From: Daedaleopsis sinensis
Lineage: Eukaryota; Basidiomycota; Agaricomycetes; Polyporales; Polyporaceae
Assembly (NCBI GenBank): GCA_033807695.1
Contig: CM066310.1
Coordinates: 1,674,001-1,738,000 of the forward strand
DNA length: 64,000 bases
Direction: 5' to 3'
Part shown: positions 37,434 to 49,337 of the stretch, one piece after another
How positions within the stretch are numbered: position 1 is the first letter of the stretch
How the letters are laid out: every line of letters begins with the position of its first letter
The notes under the pieces: model-generated
The model's database searches: none
Told to the model about the DNA's origin: nothing
What the model saw: only the letters and a program-made list of their open reading frames with translations
Translations under genes and position numbers: made by a program

Positions 37434-37919
37434 ATTCTGGTTCGAGGCGATGTATGCGTGGGCCGTGGCAGGGCACAATGCGACTGGGCACAGAAGGACT
37501 CGGATGGTTGTGGTTGTACGTTGAGGTTCAATACGTTCAGCGCCTCCAGTGCTCCAGCGCTCCAGGCTCACTAGCACCGGCGCTTATGCGCCGTTCATGT
37601 AACGCGTAAACGCTTGCCCTGAAGCAGCGCGTTATCTCGCCAATGTACTGCGCTTAGCCCTCTGAGTCTCATCTCATGCGCTACCGAGGCCTGCGATTTG
37701 CAGAAAGTCGACGGCTGGCTTGAAGCTTTGAAGCTAGTTTGAAGTGTGAGCATTCCAGTACTTCATCAATACATCTTCCCCAAGTTCCGCTCTCGCCCTT
37801 GTCTTTCCCCGGGCCGAGTCCTCTCTTGCACTGCTCTCTGCTCACACCAAACTTATCTCTCCTCCTCATGCTCTCTCCTTTGCGTGACCGTGATTGACAC
37901 AACCCTCTGACTCGTCAGT
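37434..37919. other. Intergenic between FunK1 B and the APH-like pseudogene
   Basis: About 490 bases. A first exon of the APH-like gene may lie near 37869 (ATG CTC TCT), but I could not confirm it. Confidence 0.4.
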
Positions 37920-38860
37920 AATCACCACTATTTCCTCCTTCGAAGTCTTCATCGATGACGAAGGCAAGCCAACGAACATCCCAGACTACGAGACCATCGT
38001 CAGGCAGTCTTTCGACCTGCGTCCACGACAGGCTACCGCTATCAACGTCAGCGGTGTGCACATCACCCTCGACAAGACGTCCGATCGCGAAGTCAGCGAT
38101 ATCTGGGTCAAGTTCGGGCGCTGCGTGACCATGGGCGAGGCCATGACGCAGCGCTACGTTGCAGAGCACCTTCAGGCAGACAAAAACCCTGCCGTGCGTG
38201 CCCCTGCCGTTTACCTCGCCTTCAAGTGGCGCACCTACGTTTTTATCGTCAGCGAGTTTATCGACGGGCAGATGTGCGACCACTCCGATGCTACCCTCAT
38301 CGCCGCCGCTGTGCAGGCCCTCATCGCCATCCCGAGCCCCAGCTTGAAGCCAGGGCGCGTCAGAGGAGGCCTGATCGAGCACCCGTTCTTCGTGGACCGT
38401 AATTCCGACATTGAATACGAGTCCGTCGAGGAACTAGAGGCCCATATGAACGGGGCAAGTTCTCTTTCTTCTCTCGTCTCTGAAGTTGTCCCTCTCGCCC
38501 CTCGACCGCTAGTTAACCCGGTATTAACTCTCGACACAGATTCTCCGCTTCACTGAAGAAAGGGAGCGTGTTCGCCTCCGTGATGAAGTCGCCAATATGG
38601 CCTGCGCCTTTGCGTATCTGACTTAAAGCTCGTCAACTTCATGAAGGCCAAGGATGATAGGAATAGGATCGTAACTGTCGATTTTTGCGGATCCTCCTTC
38701 TTGCCGCCCTCCTTCTTCGCCGTGACGCTGTGGCGCGGGATTTTTTCATCGGAGCTCTCCGCCTTGCTTCAGTATCCACCGTGTGTAGACAGTACTAAGG
38801 CATTGGTTGACCGCGTCCTGCGCGATGGTTCCGTTCAACACTAACAACATCGGTGAGTGG
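37920..38860 (+). pseudogene. Decayed aminoglycoside-phosphotransferase-like (APH fold) gene
   Basis: The first visible exon follows the acceptor CTCGTCAG at 37919. It encodes a kinase-like N-lobe of a basidiomycete APH-type family: DIWVKFGRCVTMGEAMTQRY, VYLAFKWRTYVFIVSEFIDG, then GGLIEHPFFVDRNSDIEYES. The next intron (38455-38539) has a GCAAGT donor. After ILRFTEERERVRLRDEVAN the frame stops, and the expected GLRLCVSDLKLVNFMKAKDD continues in another frame from about 38598 (first frameshift). FLPPSFFAVTLWRG follows, and near 38815 a second shift is needed to reach MVPFNTNNIG. The acidic metal-binding motif, usually DFG, reads DFC. Two shifts plus this change indicate a pseudogene, although sequencing error at either shift cannot be excluded. 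Its former substrate is unknown. Confidence 0.75.
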
Positions 38861-39769
38861 CAGATCTCCTTACTCTCTCTTCTTTTCAATTTCCTGCCTC
38901 CGATCGCCGCATTGCAAGCACACGGCACTGAATATACTGCATAGGACTCGTTCCGAAACAGCTCCGGTCCAGGCCTCGTCACATTTATGTACCGATTGTT
39001 CTGACTCGCTGATTCTCCTCAGGGATGTTGCTTTGCATATTTTGGCCGGCTCATGGCCCATGTATCTACAACTTTTACTAGGTCCCAGGGCGCCGACGGT
39101 CACGTTTGTGTACGCGTTCATGCCTGCCCTGAAGTGGCGTGTCATCTGGCTAAATTACTGTGCTTTCCGCTCTGAGTCTCATCTCGAGCGCATCCGCTGT
39201 ATGCAGAAACTTGACGAGAGGCTGGAAGCGTGATTGTCTCGCACCCACGACAGATTATTTGATACAAGACAACAAGCGTGAGCATTCCAGTATCTGAATC
39301 AAGTCGATAGGTGCTGAGATCTGAGATGTCGCGTCTCGATGCAAAACTTCGTTTGATAGAACTTGAAGCACTGGTCAACTGATTTGCACAGAAATGGGAC
39401 CTGCACAATTGAACCCTGTGACGGCGACTCTAGATCTTGGAGGAGCTCCGAGCCATAAGCTCCGAACATCAAGAGCCTACTATAGCAAGAACATAAAGTA
39501 AGTCAAAGCGTTAGATCTAGATTCTAGACGCACAGAACAAAAGCATCATACGTGAGCGCTTCATCGTTTTCAACCCACTCACTCATCATCATCACACCGA
39601 GTTCTCCTCCTTATCCTTGCTTTGACCATGGTAGCTGCTCAGATTTGAGGAGATCTACTAGACCAAAAGCTTTATCACATCAAAGCCACAGCCGCACAGG
39701 TAACAACTTCGGTGCTCGCCGACGCCGCTGACATCGAGTACCACTGTCCACATAGCAGTTGAACTTTCC
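38861..39769. other. Intergenic, upstream of F-box copy 2
   Basis: About 900 bases with no clear exon. The segment 39690-39769 stays open in the F-box frame back to about TPLTSSTTVHIAVELS, so the true N-terminus could lie here. Confidence 0.4.
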
Positions 39770-42700
39770 ATGCAAGTGGGTACTATTTGTTGGGATCCCC
39801 CAACATTTTCCGAGAGACTTGATGAGATCCTGGATCGGTATGTTTTTCCGCTACCTTGACCTTCTCTACGTAGTAACCATTCCTCCTCAGGTTCAAAGAC
39901 GAGGTCTTCGCTGCGTGGGGGCACTGGAGGGACGAGCTCAAACCAGATGCTGTCTTGTGCTTTGCATCGCATTCCTCCTCATACGCTATAAGCCCAAGAT
40001 CTCGTATACATAACCCAGCCACCGGTGGTACATCTGCCAAGAACATAGGGGACACAGTCCAACGCGCGTTCTTTCCTCTCGGTGGCTACGGCTTGGGCAG
40101 CCTGCCGTTGGAGCTTTTCGAGCAGGTATGTCAAATTGATTTATCGTTTCCCGATTAGGCGACTGTCCGATATTTCGTCTCTGATGACCTCCATCTCTCC
40201 CGTGGGACAGGTTGCCAGTGAATTGGAGCCCATCGACCTCCTGCACTTATCCCGCACCTCGAGGTGGCTCCGGGCGATTCTGATGTCTAAACGAAGCCTC
40301 AAGTTGTGGAAATCGGCAATGGGAAAGGTGATACGTGCGTCCATGCCGCCTCTTCCGGAGGGTCTCAACGAGCCGACATACACCGCGTTGATGTTTGATA
40401 ACCACTGTTTCGTGAGTAGACTGGGTGCTTCAAACTTGGGTCTCCCCTTTTCGTATCTGATAAATCTCTTAACACAGGCGTGCGGAGTGACGGATGCATA
40501 CGCAGTTGACTATGCGCTAAGAGTGAGGTTCTGCGAGGAGTGTTTTGAAGAGAAGTATGTGGTTTGTTTTGCTATAGCGTGAAGGAGCTCAAATAACAAA
40601 CATCCGCAGTGTTGTTGAGGGATCCCAAGTGCTGGGAGACGTTCCATCGTCTTTGAGAGAAGTGGTGATGATACTCACTCCTGCCGAGGCAAGGCACAGT
40701 ACGTGATATGGCATTCTGTTGAGCTCTACTGTTTCTGATCACGATTGTCCACAGGAACATTCGAATCGTCCGATTCGTACCAGGATGGGGCGATAGAACT
40801 GACAAATCCCTTGTCCCACACCCTGGAAGATTTCTACCTCAAAACAGATCTGGAGAGCATGATGTTTAAGCTGTCTTCCCTTCCTTCGGATTGGGAGCGG
40901 CTCAAGTCAACGATGGAGGATCATGCACAGTACGTCGTTCAGAGGCAGATAGTGAGTAGATATCCTGCAGTTGTTCCTCGTATGCAATACTCTGACGCAG
41001 TCCGCCCTGTCATGACGCAGACTGCTATGAGAATACACGGTTGGCAACAAATCACTTGTCGGCGCGAATGGCAGATGTTTGACATGATACTCAGATTTAA
41101 CAGGTGCGTTCGCAGGAAACCCGTCATACTATACAGAAACCCAGTTACATGCGTGGACGCACACAGCTACTTGGGTTCGCTTTTGAAAGAATGTTCACTC
41201 CCGAAACACCATTGCTTCACGTATGAACAGAATTGTGAACGACTTCACCTGATCTCGAAAGGTGCGCCGCGCTCGACTTTCTACAAGTTTACCAATCCCT
41301 CACACATCCATATGCTCAGCCATATCTGAGCACGACCTCCGTCTCAAGTCGCTCGCCCGTGTGAATAGGGAGATGGAAGTTCAACTCGCCCGTCAAGCCG
41401 CAGTGACCGAGCGCAGATACAACGCTCGTTTGCTGCAACTGCGGGAATTCTACGATTATTTTGTCAGCAAATTCTTCCGCAAGAACGACTCCCAGCTCGA
41501 CCTCCTCCCTAACAATCGCCTTGGGGCATACTATCTCAAGATGTACGCGGCCAGCGACTTCGCACGCGGCCGCATGCCTCAGCATGATGAATGGGACGAC
41601 TACAAAGACGCCTACAGCGTCATTTTCGACAACCTCGAGTACTACGCGCAAGCTGTCAAGCAGGGCTGCGCAGCGCTCCTACTCGGCGTCAGACATCCTC
41701 CTGCTCTCTCAGAGCCAGTAAGTGACGGACCGGATGCTAAGCTGTTCTCCCGGATTGTGCGATTCCACGGTGAAAAGAATATCGATGACAAGGAAACACG
41801 GGCGCTGGAAGGAGAATTGGACACCTTGCTCGCGCGTCCAAATGCGCTCTTCGTCTGCACGCTCTGCCCTGCATCTACGGAAGTGTATGCTTACGATGCA
41901 GCGCATGCTCATTATCGCAGCGCACATGGGGATGTGGCGGACTTTCTCCGCCGGTTCAGGGTAGAGGGAAATACAAATATCTACGTCCCGGCGTGGCTCG
42001 AGGTGTGGGAGGGCGGCGCAACACTCGTCTCGCGGATCGTACAAGCAGCGCACCTCCCCGAGGACGTGAACATGTACACGTTGGACGAGCTTGTGCGTGA
42101 TGGGGAGCTGGCTTGCGTGTGCGGCGATCCATCACTAGCGAGGCCGTCGGAAATGAACTGGGCACAATTCGTGAGCAAATCACGACCTATTCCTGCCTCT
42201 CCGTTCACTGACATCGTTGGGGCTCCATAGGTGCAGCACATTCACCGACATGTAGAATGGGCTCGACTTCAAGTTCGGCTCCCCGGAAAGTGAGTCGGCA
42301 CCCTCGCTGCGCGTACATTCATATTCCTTAACATTCATGAGGGCCATAGACGCAAAAAGACCAGGAAGTCGATTGCCACCGATGATATAATGAACGATGA
42401 TCATGCCGACCTCACCAAGTGCATCCGATACCACCCCGGGACCAAAGTGGACACTCCGAACAGCCCCTCAAGCCAAACCACTCCCAGATACCTTCCGATC
42501 GTCGACCATCGCGTCAAGGCAGACCCGTACACTCGCGCCCGAATCAATGCACACTTAGCGGGGGCTTCCGAGGAGTCGGTTCTTGTCTGTAGGATCTGTG
42601 ATGCCGCGAAGGTGCGTCGGAAAGCGTTGCCTGAACCGCTCTTGACGAAGAGCGCGGACGACGTCGTGTACCACATGCGAGCAAAGTGAGTACATGTAAC

Positions 42701-42800
42701 ATGGTTCACATTCGAACGGCAGAGTGGACTGATTGGCATACGCGTGTGCAGGCACCTGAAAGGGTTTCACGAGAAGGACGTGGTGGTAGTTGAACGTTAA
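39770..42800 (+). CDS. F-box protein with C2H2-like C-terminal modules, copy 2 (complete)
   Basis: This is the most complete copy. The provisional start at 39770 (MQVGTICWDPP) leads into ERLDEILDRFKDEVFAAW. The F-box spans the intron at about 40126-40210 (GSLPLELFEQ then VASELEPIDLLHLSRTSRWL). The chain continues with RSLKLWKSAMGKVIRASMPP, CEECFEEK, LREVVMILTPAEARH and FYLKTDLESMM. A long middle exon (AISEHDLRLKSLARV ...) contains a C2H2-like module, CTLCPASTEV then HAHYRSAH. The last exons hold VKADPYTRARINAHLAGA, VCRICDAAK and VYHMRAKH, ending VVVVER and TAA 42798-42800. An F-box normally binds Skp1 in an SCF ubiquitin ligase; the zinc-finger-like part may bind the target. Function is inferred. 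The frame looks intact across about ten introns. Confidence 0.85.
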
Positions 42801-42965
42801 CTGTCGAGATGCGCCGGGAGCACAGTCCTTGAGAAGCGCGGCCGTTGTATTATGTCTATAATACTCGTACTGTACTTAGGCTACGATGAGCTACAATGGC
42901 GAGGGAAGGAGACTACTAAACATCAATGCCGCTAAACTTGAATGCATTCGATGAGTGATCACTAC

Positions 42966-44187
42966 TTATACATCCAGCATCTTCGTAGAACGTTTCACCA
43001 TTCTTTTACCAGCACCGGCGGTCGACGTAGACTTGGCTGCCGGCGTGGACTTGCTTATGCTCGTAGAACCGGAGGCGGGGGATACAAGCGTCGCAATCGC
43101 AGGTCCCGGGAACTCGTATGGCGTCTTCAACTTCGAGTCCGCCTTGTAGAACTGCAGGAAGCGTTAGCTACGCCGCCAAACGGGCCCCGGAAACAGAACT
43201 GGACTCACGTTGCCGACGTTGGTGGTATGCAGACCAGGCTCGGTGTCGCTGTACGCTCCGGGAAACCTGACAATGTCTTCGTCGCGCGGAGCGCCTGTGC
43301 CAGTGCCAGCAATACGAACTTGGGTACACGACGGATAGAACTGTGCACCCAGGTGGGAACTCGCGTTGTGCAGTGAGATGATCTAGGAGCAGTGGAAGGA
43401 AGCGTCAGATCCGCTATTGAACTTAAAGTCGAAACATTGAGCGCGTACCTCATGCCGAATGAGGTAGTCCCCCGCCTTGAGATTCTGGGGTATCTTCACG
43501 TTGATGAGCTTGCCTTGGTCTGGAAGAGTTCATGATGAGCAGAGCCCGGCGAGACGCCCTGGAAATACGACGGAGAACGTACGTGATGCACTCTGTGTCC
43601 AATTGGCAGCACCAGAGCTGCTCGGCCTCTTCCCCTGCTGATCGATCTTGAACCACTTGCCCTTCGAGGCGTCGAACTTGTCGCACGTTGTGCCCTCACA
43701 GAGCGCCATGTATGTGATAAGTGGACCGATCTGGTGCGGCCACTATACATCGAGCGCATTGGGTAGATCAGTGGATGTTCGTGTCTCAAAGACATTCAAT
43801 GAATGAGCAGCGCCACTCACCGGATTATTGTTGTTCTCGTTCCACTTGAATTGCACTTGACTTCCTGGCTTCGCGGCAGCGACTAGGGGTGCGCTCTGTT
43901 CATGAGGGCCGCATACGATGGACGGGTTGCTGGCTCCGATCACGGGAAAAGTCGTGTCAATGAAACGGATGGGACTGGGTACTGTGTATGAGAGCAGAGT
44001 TAAAACGAGCTTAATATCAAGCGCGCGGTCGAAGGAGCTTACCTTTGTTCTTGACATTGCCAAATGGGAAGTTTCCTGCGAATGACTTGCCATCGATGAC
44101 GACCTCCTTGATGAAACCGTGAGCGGCGACATATGGTATGAGAGTAGAGGCGAGAGCCAAGAGGGCAGCGGGATATGTGTACATCAT
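42966..44187 (-). CDS. AA9 lytic polysaccharide monooxygenase, copy a
   Basis: Multi-exon secreted copper enzyme. The start MMYTYPAALLALAS at 44187 gives a signal peptide cleaved before His (VAAHGFIKEVVIDGK), so His1 of the histidine brace is mature. The second brace residue is the His in WPHQIGPLITYMALC. The axial Tyr lies in AQFYPSCTQVRI, preceded by DYLIRHEIISLHNASSHLG. The catalytic part ends at FPGPAIATLV. A Ser/Thr/Lys-rich tail (SKSTPAAKSTSTAG) follows, ending TKMLDV and TAA 42966-42968; there is no CBM1. The family oxidatively cleaves cellulose or hemicellulose using H2O2 or O2. The 3' end lies 166 bases from the end of F-box copy 2. The frame appears intact. Confidence 0.92.
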
Positions 44188-45012
44188 GATCGTGAGTGTG
44201 AGTGGAAATGTGAGAGACGACTGAACGTTTGAGAAGTGATTAAAAGGAGACTGAGGTAGGGGCAACCGAAATCCAGTTCGGTGGGTATTAGGGTATTGGG
44301 GAGCGAGGTACGACGCAACGGCGCATGTCCGACCCCTTTTATGTTGCAAGCCTACTCAGCGACCATGGCATCCACGCACGCGGCATGAGGAACAAAAGAA
44401 GCTGAAACGCTTTTGTAACACTCAGCGCTCAGCGCTCAATGCGTGCGCTTGATTAATAGATGCCCTTGTTCGCCCAACAACGTATACTTATGTATTCAAG
44501 TGCCGGGCGGGCAACTTGTCCCCTTGTGGCCCTGGTTAAAAAGCGAACGAAGCGTCCCAATACAATTGGGGAGGCCCAGTCAAACCATTTCCGAGCGGTG
44601 AGGCTGTGGATTGGATTGTGGCCCATCTCAAGGACATTCAAGTCGCATTCAGCCATTCAACTGCTGTCCTGGGGAATCCATTGGGATTGAATTGGGGCGA
44701 TCCTCAATTCTAGCAGTGAAGCACGAGGACAGCAGGACCTCAATAGCTTGTCCATCGCCGGATCCCTGATGCGGGCTCATCGCGGGCGAAACATGGTTTA
44801 CTGTCAGTGTCTCGCAAGCATGAGATCAAGTCGGTAGCAAACTGCATCGCTCACGAGCGACGACGTCTGTTAAAGGTCTTGTACAGATGCACAATGTAAA
44901 GGAGATGCGTGCACTGCATGCATAGAATCGTCGACATATCACCTACTACAGTATCCTGCAGGTATCCTGGATGAGTGCTCCAGTTATCGAGAGTGGACGA
45001 CCACGTACAACG
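44188..45012. other. Intergenic between two AA9 genes
   Basis: About 825 bases upstream of copy a. On the minus strand CATAAAAG lies at 44337-44344, about 150 bases before the ATG, and may be a weak TATA element. No exon was recognised. Confidence 0.45.
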
Positions 45013-46323
45013 TCAGAGGGAGTGCGCTGCATACGGTTTCTTCCCCCACATGCTCGGCATCACACGACTCGGAGAGGCTGCATCGCGTCTTGCGACATCG
45101 TCGACATGCATATCAGCAGCAGCACTGGTATTCGTCGCGCAACTCTTCCTCTTCGCCGTTTTGGTTCCGTCGGGTGCCGCCGTTGCAGTGGAGGACGCTG
45201 CGTCTGAAGCTGAAGAAGTAGGACCGCCATCCGAGTCCGCCCCGCTTTTGCCGCTCGAGCTCGAATTGAACGACGCGACGGGTCCTCCGGGGAAGACGTA
45301 GTCCTTGACCTTGAACCCATTGTCCAGCTAGCACCGCCTCTCGTCAGCCGTGGTCGTGCCGTAGCGCAACTTGAACAACAGTGGAAGGCAGCTAACGCAC
45401 GTTTGGGATTAAAATGCCAGGGTCGTCCGCGCTGTATGCGTTCGAGAAGGTCACAGTAGGGCTGGGAACGCCGTCCCCGCTCCCCCCGATCGAGAGCTGG
45501 ACGCAGGAGGGATAGAACTCGGCACCGCCCTGCGTACTGGCGAGATGGAGTGCGAGGGTCTGCATCTTGCGTTAGCGTGGTACTAGGCGGAGAGTATGTG
45601 GAGAATGCACCTCGATCCTGAGGAGGTAGTCGCCGGGCGCGATGTCCTTCGGCAGGTCAATACTGTATGGTTGATTGTTGTCTACGATCACGCTCATAAA
45701 CATTACCATACCGCAGTGGCAGAGACAGAACACCATAATTATCCTTACAGAGATCCTTCTCGACCCAATCGTTCTCGGTCCCGGGCTTCAACGCAGCTTG
45801 GTAGATCTTGAACCACTGAGTCGTGAGTGTCGGCTGGAACTTCTCGCACGAGCCCTCGCATTTCGTCATGTACGCCAGTATGGGGCCGGTGTCATGAGGC
45901 CAATGCTGCAACACTGATCAGTATGTACTCGGGCCTTCATTTGGTGCAATCCGGAGTCTCACAGACTGCAGGTTACCGTCGACCCAGGCGAATGTCATCT
46001 TGCCCCGGGATCTGCGGGCGCAGTCTCGCTCGCAGTGCCTGCTTTGGGCCCGCATAGAATGGCGGGATCCCGAGGGTCTTTCACAGGACCGACGTCCGCG
46101 TCGCCTCGGACCCTGATGGGAGTCTGGACTGTCGGCGTTGTGGCGATTAGTCGTCAACCGTGGCGTAAAAAGTACGATGGATGCACTCACTGTGCTGGAC
46201 ATTTGATGGATCGTCGCCCGTATAGCTCTTCCCGTTCAACACGACGGTATGGAGAGAGCCGTGAGCGACCACGGACTGTATGAATGGTAAGAGAGACAGG
46301 GCAAAACCAGGCAGCAGACGCAT
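45013..46323 (-). CDS. AA9 lytic polysaccharide monooxygenase, copy b (apparent frameshift)
   Basis: The start MRLLPGFALSLLPF at 46323 gives a signal peptide cleaved before HGSLHTVVLNGK (His1). The second brace His lies in HWPHDTGPILAYM. The axial Tyr lies in GAEFYPSCVQLSI, and the fold ends KVKDYVFPGGPVASF. A Ser/Thr-rich tail of about 75 residues with a Lys/Arg-rich end (KRKSCATNTS ... KKPYAAHSL) stops at TGA 45013-45015. In the second exon the frame reading AILCGPKAGTAS ... APADPG runs into TGA just where the family has a K/S-V-S/T-F-W strand. The continuation MTFAWVDGNLQS lies in another frame, so one base seems missing near 46000-46010. Otherwise every exon junction is in phase. This may be a recent pseudogene or a sequence error. 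Confidence 0.8.
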
Positions 46324-46623
46324 GTTCAGGGTAGATGTAACTGGGTTGGCGAGGGCTGGAGTGAGGGGTATCGCTCGTCAAGAGTGTGAGGGTGTAGATG
46401 GAGGCCTTTACGAAGTTAGTACTTGTATACCAGCGCGGTTCGCGTAGAATTGAGGCCGCGGAATGAAGAACGGGGAGTAACTGGCGTAACCATGTGGACT
46501 ATATGCACTCATCAGCATAATAGCACCGTTCTTCGAAAGAGTGCAGAGTAGACGTCTGCGATGTGTGGCGCAATGATGTCGAATGAGTGACAACAGTATT
46601 CATCGTCCGTGCACGACTTCAGA

Positions 46624-47730
46624 TTAGACTAGCTCGACTTCACCTCTAAGTAGTAGATGTTCCACGACATAATATGGCGTAAGCGATGTCTGACCCTTCT
46701 GCATCTCAGTCGAAGTCCCACTGTGAGGATGCAACGGTCAGAATGACGCGTCAACAAGCAATCAGAACAGGATGGGCTCACTCAGGTAATCGCATAGGAG
46801 GGCAGTCCACCAATGCGTGAGCAAAAACTGGTCGTAGCTTGTCCGGCGCTGGAACTGGAGACAAGCAGCGTTGGTGCGAAGCTCTAAGATGGAGCACTGG
46901 GGTGCTTACTCATAGGAGGCATGAATGCTACGTCCTCGTCCAACGACCGTTGCTGTGGTGGCAGACTCTGGAGGACCGACTGGTTGAAATGATACTCGAC
47001 CAACCGCGCATACCTACCCACGCTTTCGATCAACATCTCCCGTCTTTACGATGAAACGCAAAGGAGACGAACCTCTGTGCGTGCTCCAGCTCAGCTTTCG
47101 TTAGCCTCGCGTGCATCGCGGGCGTTACACTGATGTGCTTCGCGTACTTCTCGATCTGTGAGCTAATGGTTAACGGCAATGAACGCGCCGCACGCGCAAG
47201 AGGGAACCATGCCTTGTGCAGTCTTGTCCGAACGTATGAACGGATGACGAACTTGACGCGTTCGATTTCGGTCTGTACGAGCATGATGCGAAAATGTTCG
47301 TCTTCCGACGAGTCCGGGTCGGCACGGAGCAGCTCGACATCGCTGGACTAGAGCTGAACGCCATCAGCCACGGTCCCGCAACAGACAGTCGCGCATGCAT
47401 GAGTCGCCCCTCTTCCCCAGAGAACAAGGGCTGTCGAGTACGAGACGAAGGGCATACGCTCACCTGTTTGGTGATATGATCCAGCAACCGTCCCAGCAAC
47501 ATCTCCTGCCCAGGCAGGATGTCAGGCGCGTGCCGCTCGTTCATCCAGTGGCGTATGAGTTGTTGAAAAGGCGTCTCCTCCGCGACCTCCTGCGGGAGCG
47601 CGGCTGGACGGCCTGCGCGAAAGTCGTCTGCAATTGGGAAGTCGTCGTCGTCTGGCGCACTCCGAACGCGATCGATGAAAGAGGGTCCGGCCATAGGCGC
47701 GTCGAAGTCGTCATCCCATGGAGCAGCCAT
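46624..47730 (-). CDS. SLD5: GINS complex subunit Sld5
   Basis: Several exons. The start MAAPWDDDFDAPMAGPS at 47730 leads to the Sld5 core TPFQQLIRHWMNERHAPDIL and a LLGRLLDHITKQ helix. The next exon reads DVELLRADPDSSEDEHFRIM and LVQTEIERVKFVIRSYVRTR. The A-domain ends IEKYAKHISVTPAMHARLTK, AELEHAQRFAQLIERHF and SVLQSLP. The C-terminal B-domain ends TPYYVVEHLLLRGEVELV and TAA 46624-46626. Sld5, with Psf1, Psf2 and Psf3, forms GINS, part of the Cdc45-MCM-GINS helicase in the nucleus, so the gene should be essential and single-copy. Length and motifs fit the family. Confidence 0.9.
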
Positions 47731-48256
47731 CCTTACGGTCGTTTGAGAGTGTGTAGTTGGAGATGATTTGGGAAGAGAGAAGGCTGATAGCTAGAAGGAA
47801 AGGCAAGTCGCGAACGCGTTCACGAATCACGGTTCACGACGCGTCCAGCGCGCACGTGCGGGCGCTTGACCTACCCCGTCCTGGTGAGTACCCTTGTGTA
47901 CCGTACTATAGCCTATACTTAGCTATCGGGTGCACGCTGCTCTCTATAGTCCACAGAACTGACCGTGTACCTATGGGATAGCTACGGGAACTCGTGGACA
48001 CAACCTAGTAGCTGGAGACGCATGCAAGTTCGAGGGTAACTTCAGCCGCTACTTGAACGATAGAAAGCACAATCAGGAGAGAGCGACCAAGTTGTGGCAA
48101 GAATGTCTTCGCAGAGGGAGGATGTACAACAGCTTGAAGCCGCGGGGGCCCAGGGGTATGTACAATACAAAACAGAGTTCGACGGCGACTCGAGCACACT
48201 CACCATACTCGTACAACACATCGGAAATCTCGTACAACGCACTCTGTGCGCCCCTT
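47731..48256. other. Intergenic between Sld5 and NC2-alpha
   Basis: About 525 bases holding the Sld5 promoter and the NC2-alpha 3' region. No exon or repeat was recognised. Confidence 0.5.
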
Positions 48257-49107
48257 TCAACCCTCCCAGTCGTCGTCGTCTTCATCTCGCCGCGGCCGAC
48301 GCCCGTTCCCGCTCTCTTCCTCGTCCTCCTCGACGTCCATCTCGCGCTCTTCCTCCTTCTCCTCATTCTCGTCCTTGTTCGCACCGGCCTTCCTCCTCCT
48401 GCGCTTCGGCGCCGGCTTCTCGCCGCCGTTCGCCTCCTTCTTGTCTTTGCCCTTGCCGCGCTTCTTGCTACGCGCCTCAGCATTCTCTGCCTCCACGTCG
48501 ATGGTGCCCCCCGCTGAGGGATCCGGCACACTCTCCACGATCTCCTTCAGGAAGTCCAGCATGTCCACGGTGTCTATGGCGTGCTTTCTGTACAGAGAGA
48601 GTGCGGCGGAGACGAAGAACAGAGGGAACGGGGAAGGGAACAGGAGGGCATCACAGTGAGAGCACATCACAGCAAGAAGGCACGAGATGCAACGCACAGA
48701 TGGTATGCTTCCACCCGTTTCGACCCTCGCTCGACCGTGACATTGCTTGATTCCTCCACAATCATTGCGAGGAAGAGCTCCAGTGCTTTCGCTACCACCC
48801 GTATAGAAAGCGCAGCGCAGATGTGCATGGGAGGTGACTCGTGGGTGAGAGCTCCGTGTTTTGAGCAAATGCGTATACGTACATATCACCACTGGGGTTG
48901 CTTGCGCGACCTTGCCGACCTCCTCGTCCTTCTGCATTATGCGTTTAATTCGCGCCTTGCCAATAGGGTATGAAATATAGCATTTATATGGATGCAATTA
49001 AGAGGGCAGACAGCGGAGAGAGACGAAATGCATGAGCAGTTGTTTGAGCTAAGGAGGAGTGGTATATCTACCACAGGAAACTTTGTCGCCTTGTTCTTAT
49101 TCTTCAT
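48257..49107 (-). CDS. BUR6: NC2-alpha/Bur6/DRAP1 transcription repressor subunit (histone-fold)
   Basis: Four exons. A tiny first exon encodes MKNKNKATKFPV from ATG 49107. It joins to ARIKRIMQKDEEVGKVAQAT, then SKALELFLAMIVEESSNVTV and RGSKRVEAYHL, then KHAIDTVDMLDFLKEIVESV and PDPSAGG. This is the complete histone fold of the NC2-alpha family. The tail is acidic and basic low-complexity sequence (KKRGKGKDKKE ... EDDDDWEG). NC2-alpha pairs with NC2-beta (Dr1) and clamps TBP on promoters, repressing or tuning RNA polymerase II transcription in the nucleus. The first exon was placed because it supplies the usual KFPxARIK sequence at a GT donor. Confidence 0.9.
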
Positions 49108-49337
49108 GGTGGACCGGCTTCGTAGAGTCGAGAAGATGAGATGGAGCCAATGACACGCGATACTACCGAACACCGTCGATGCAGCAAGGTGTAATGCAGT
49201 GGAGGACTCTCAGAGGACAGGAAGGAACGTCCGGGGACAACCGCAACTATGTAAGTACCACAAAAGGAACCACAGCATGAACGACTTGAGACCCGTAATG
49301 AGACTGAACATATAAGATATTCCTTTTCAGTCACCAC

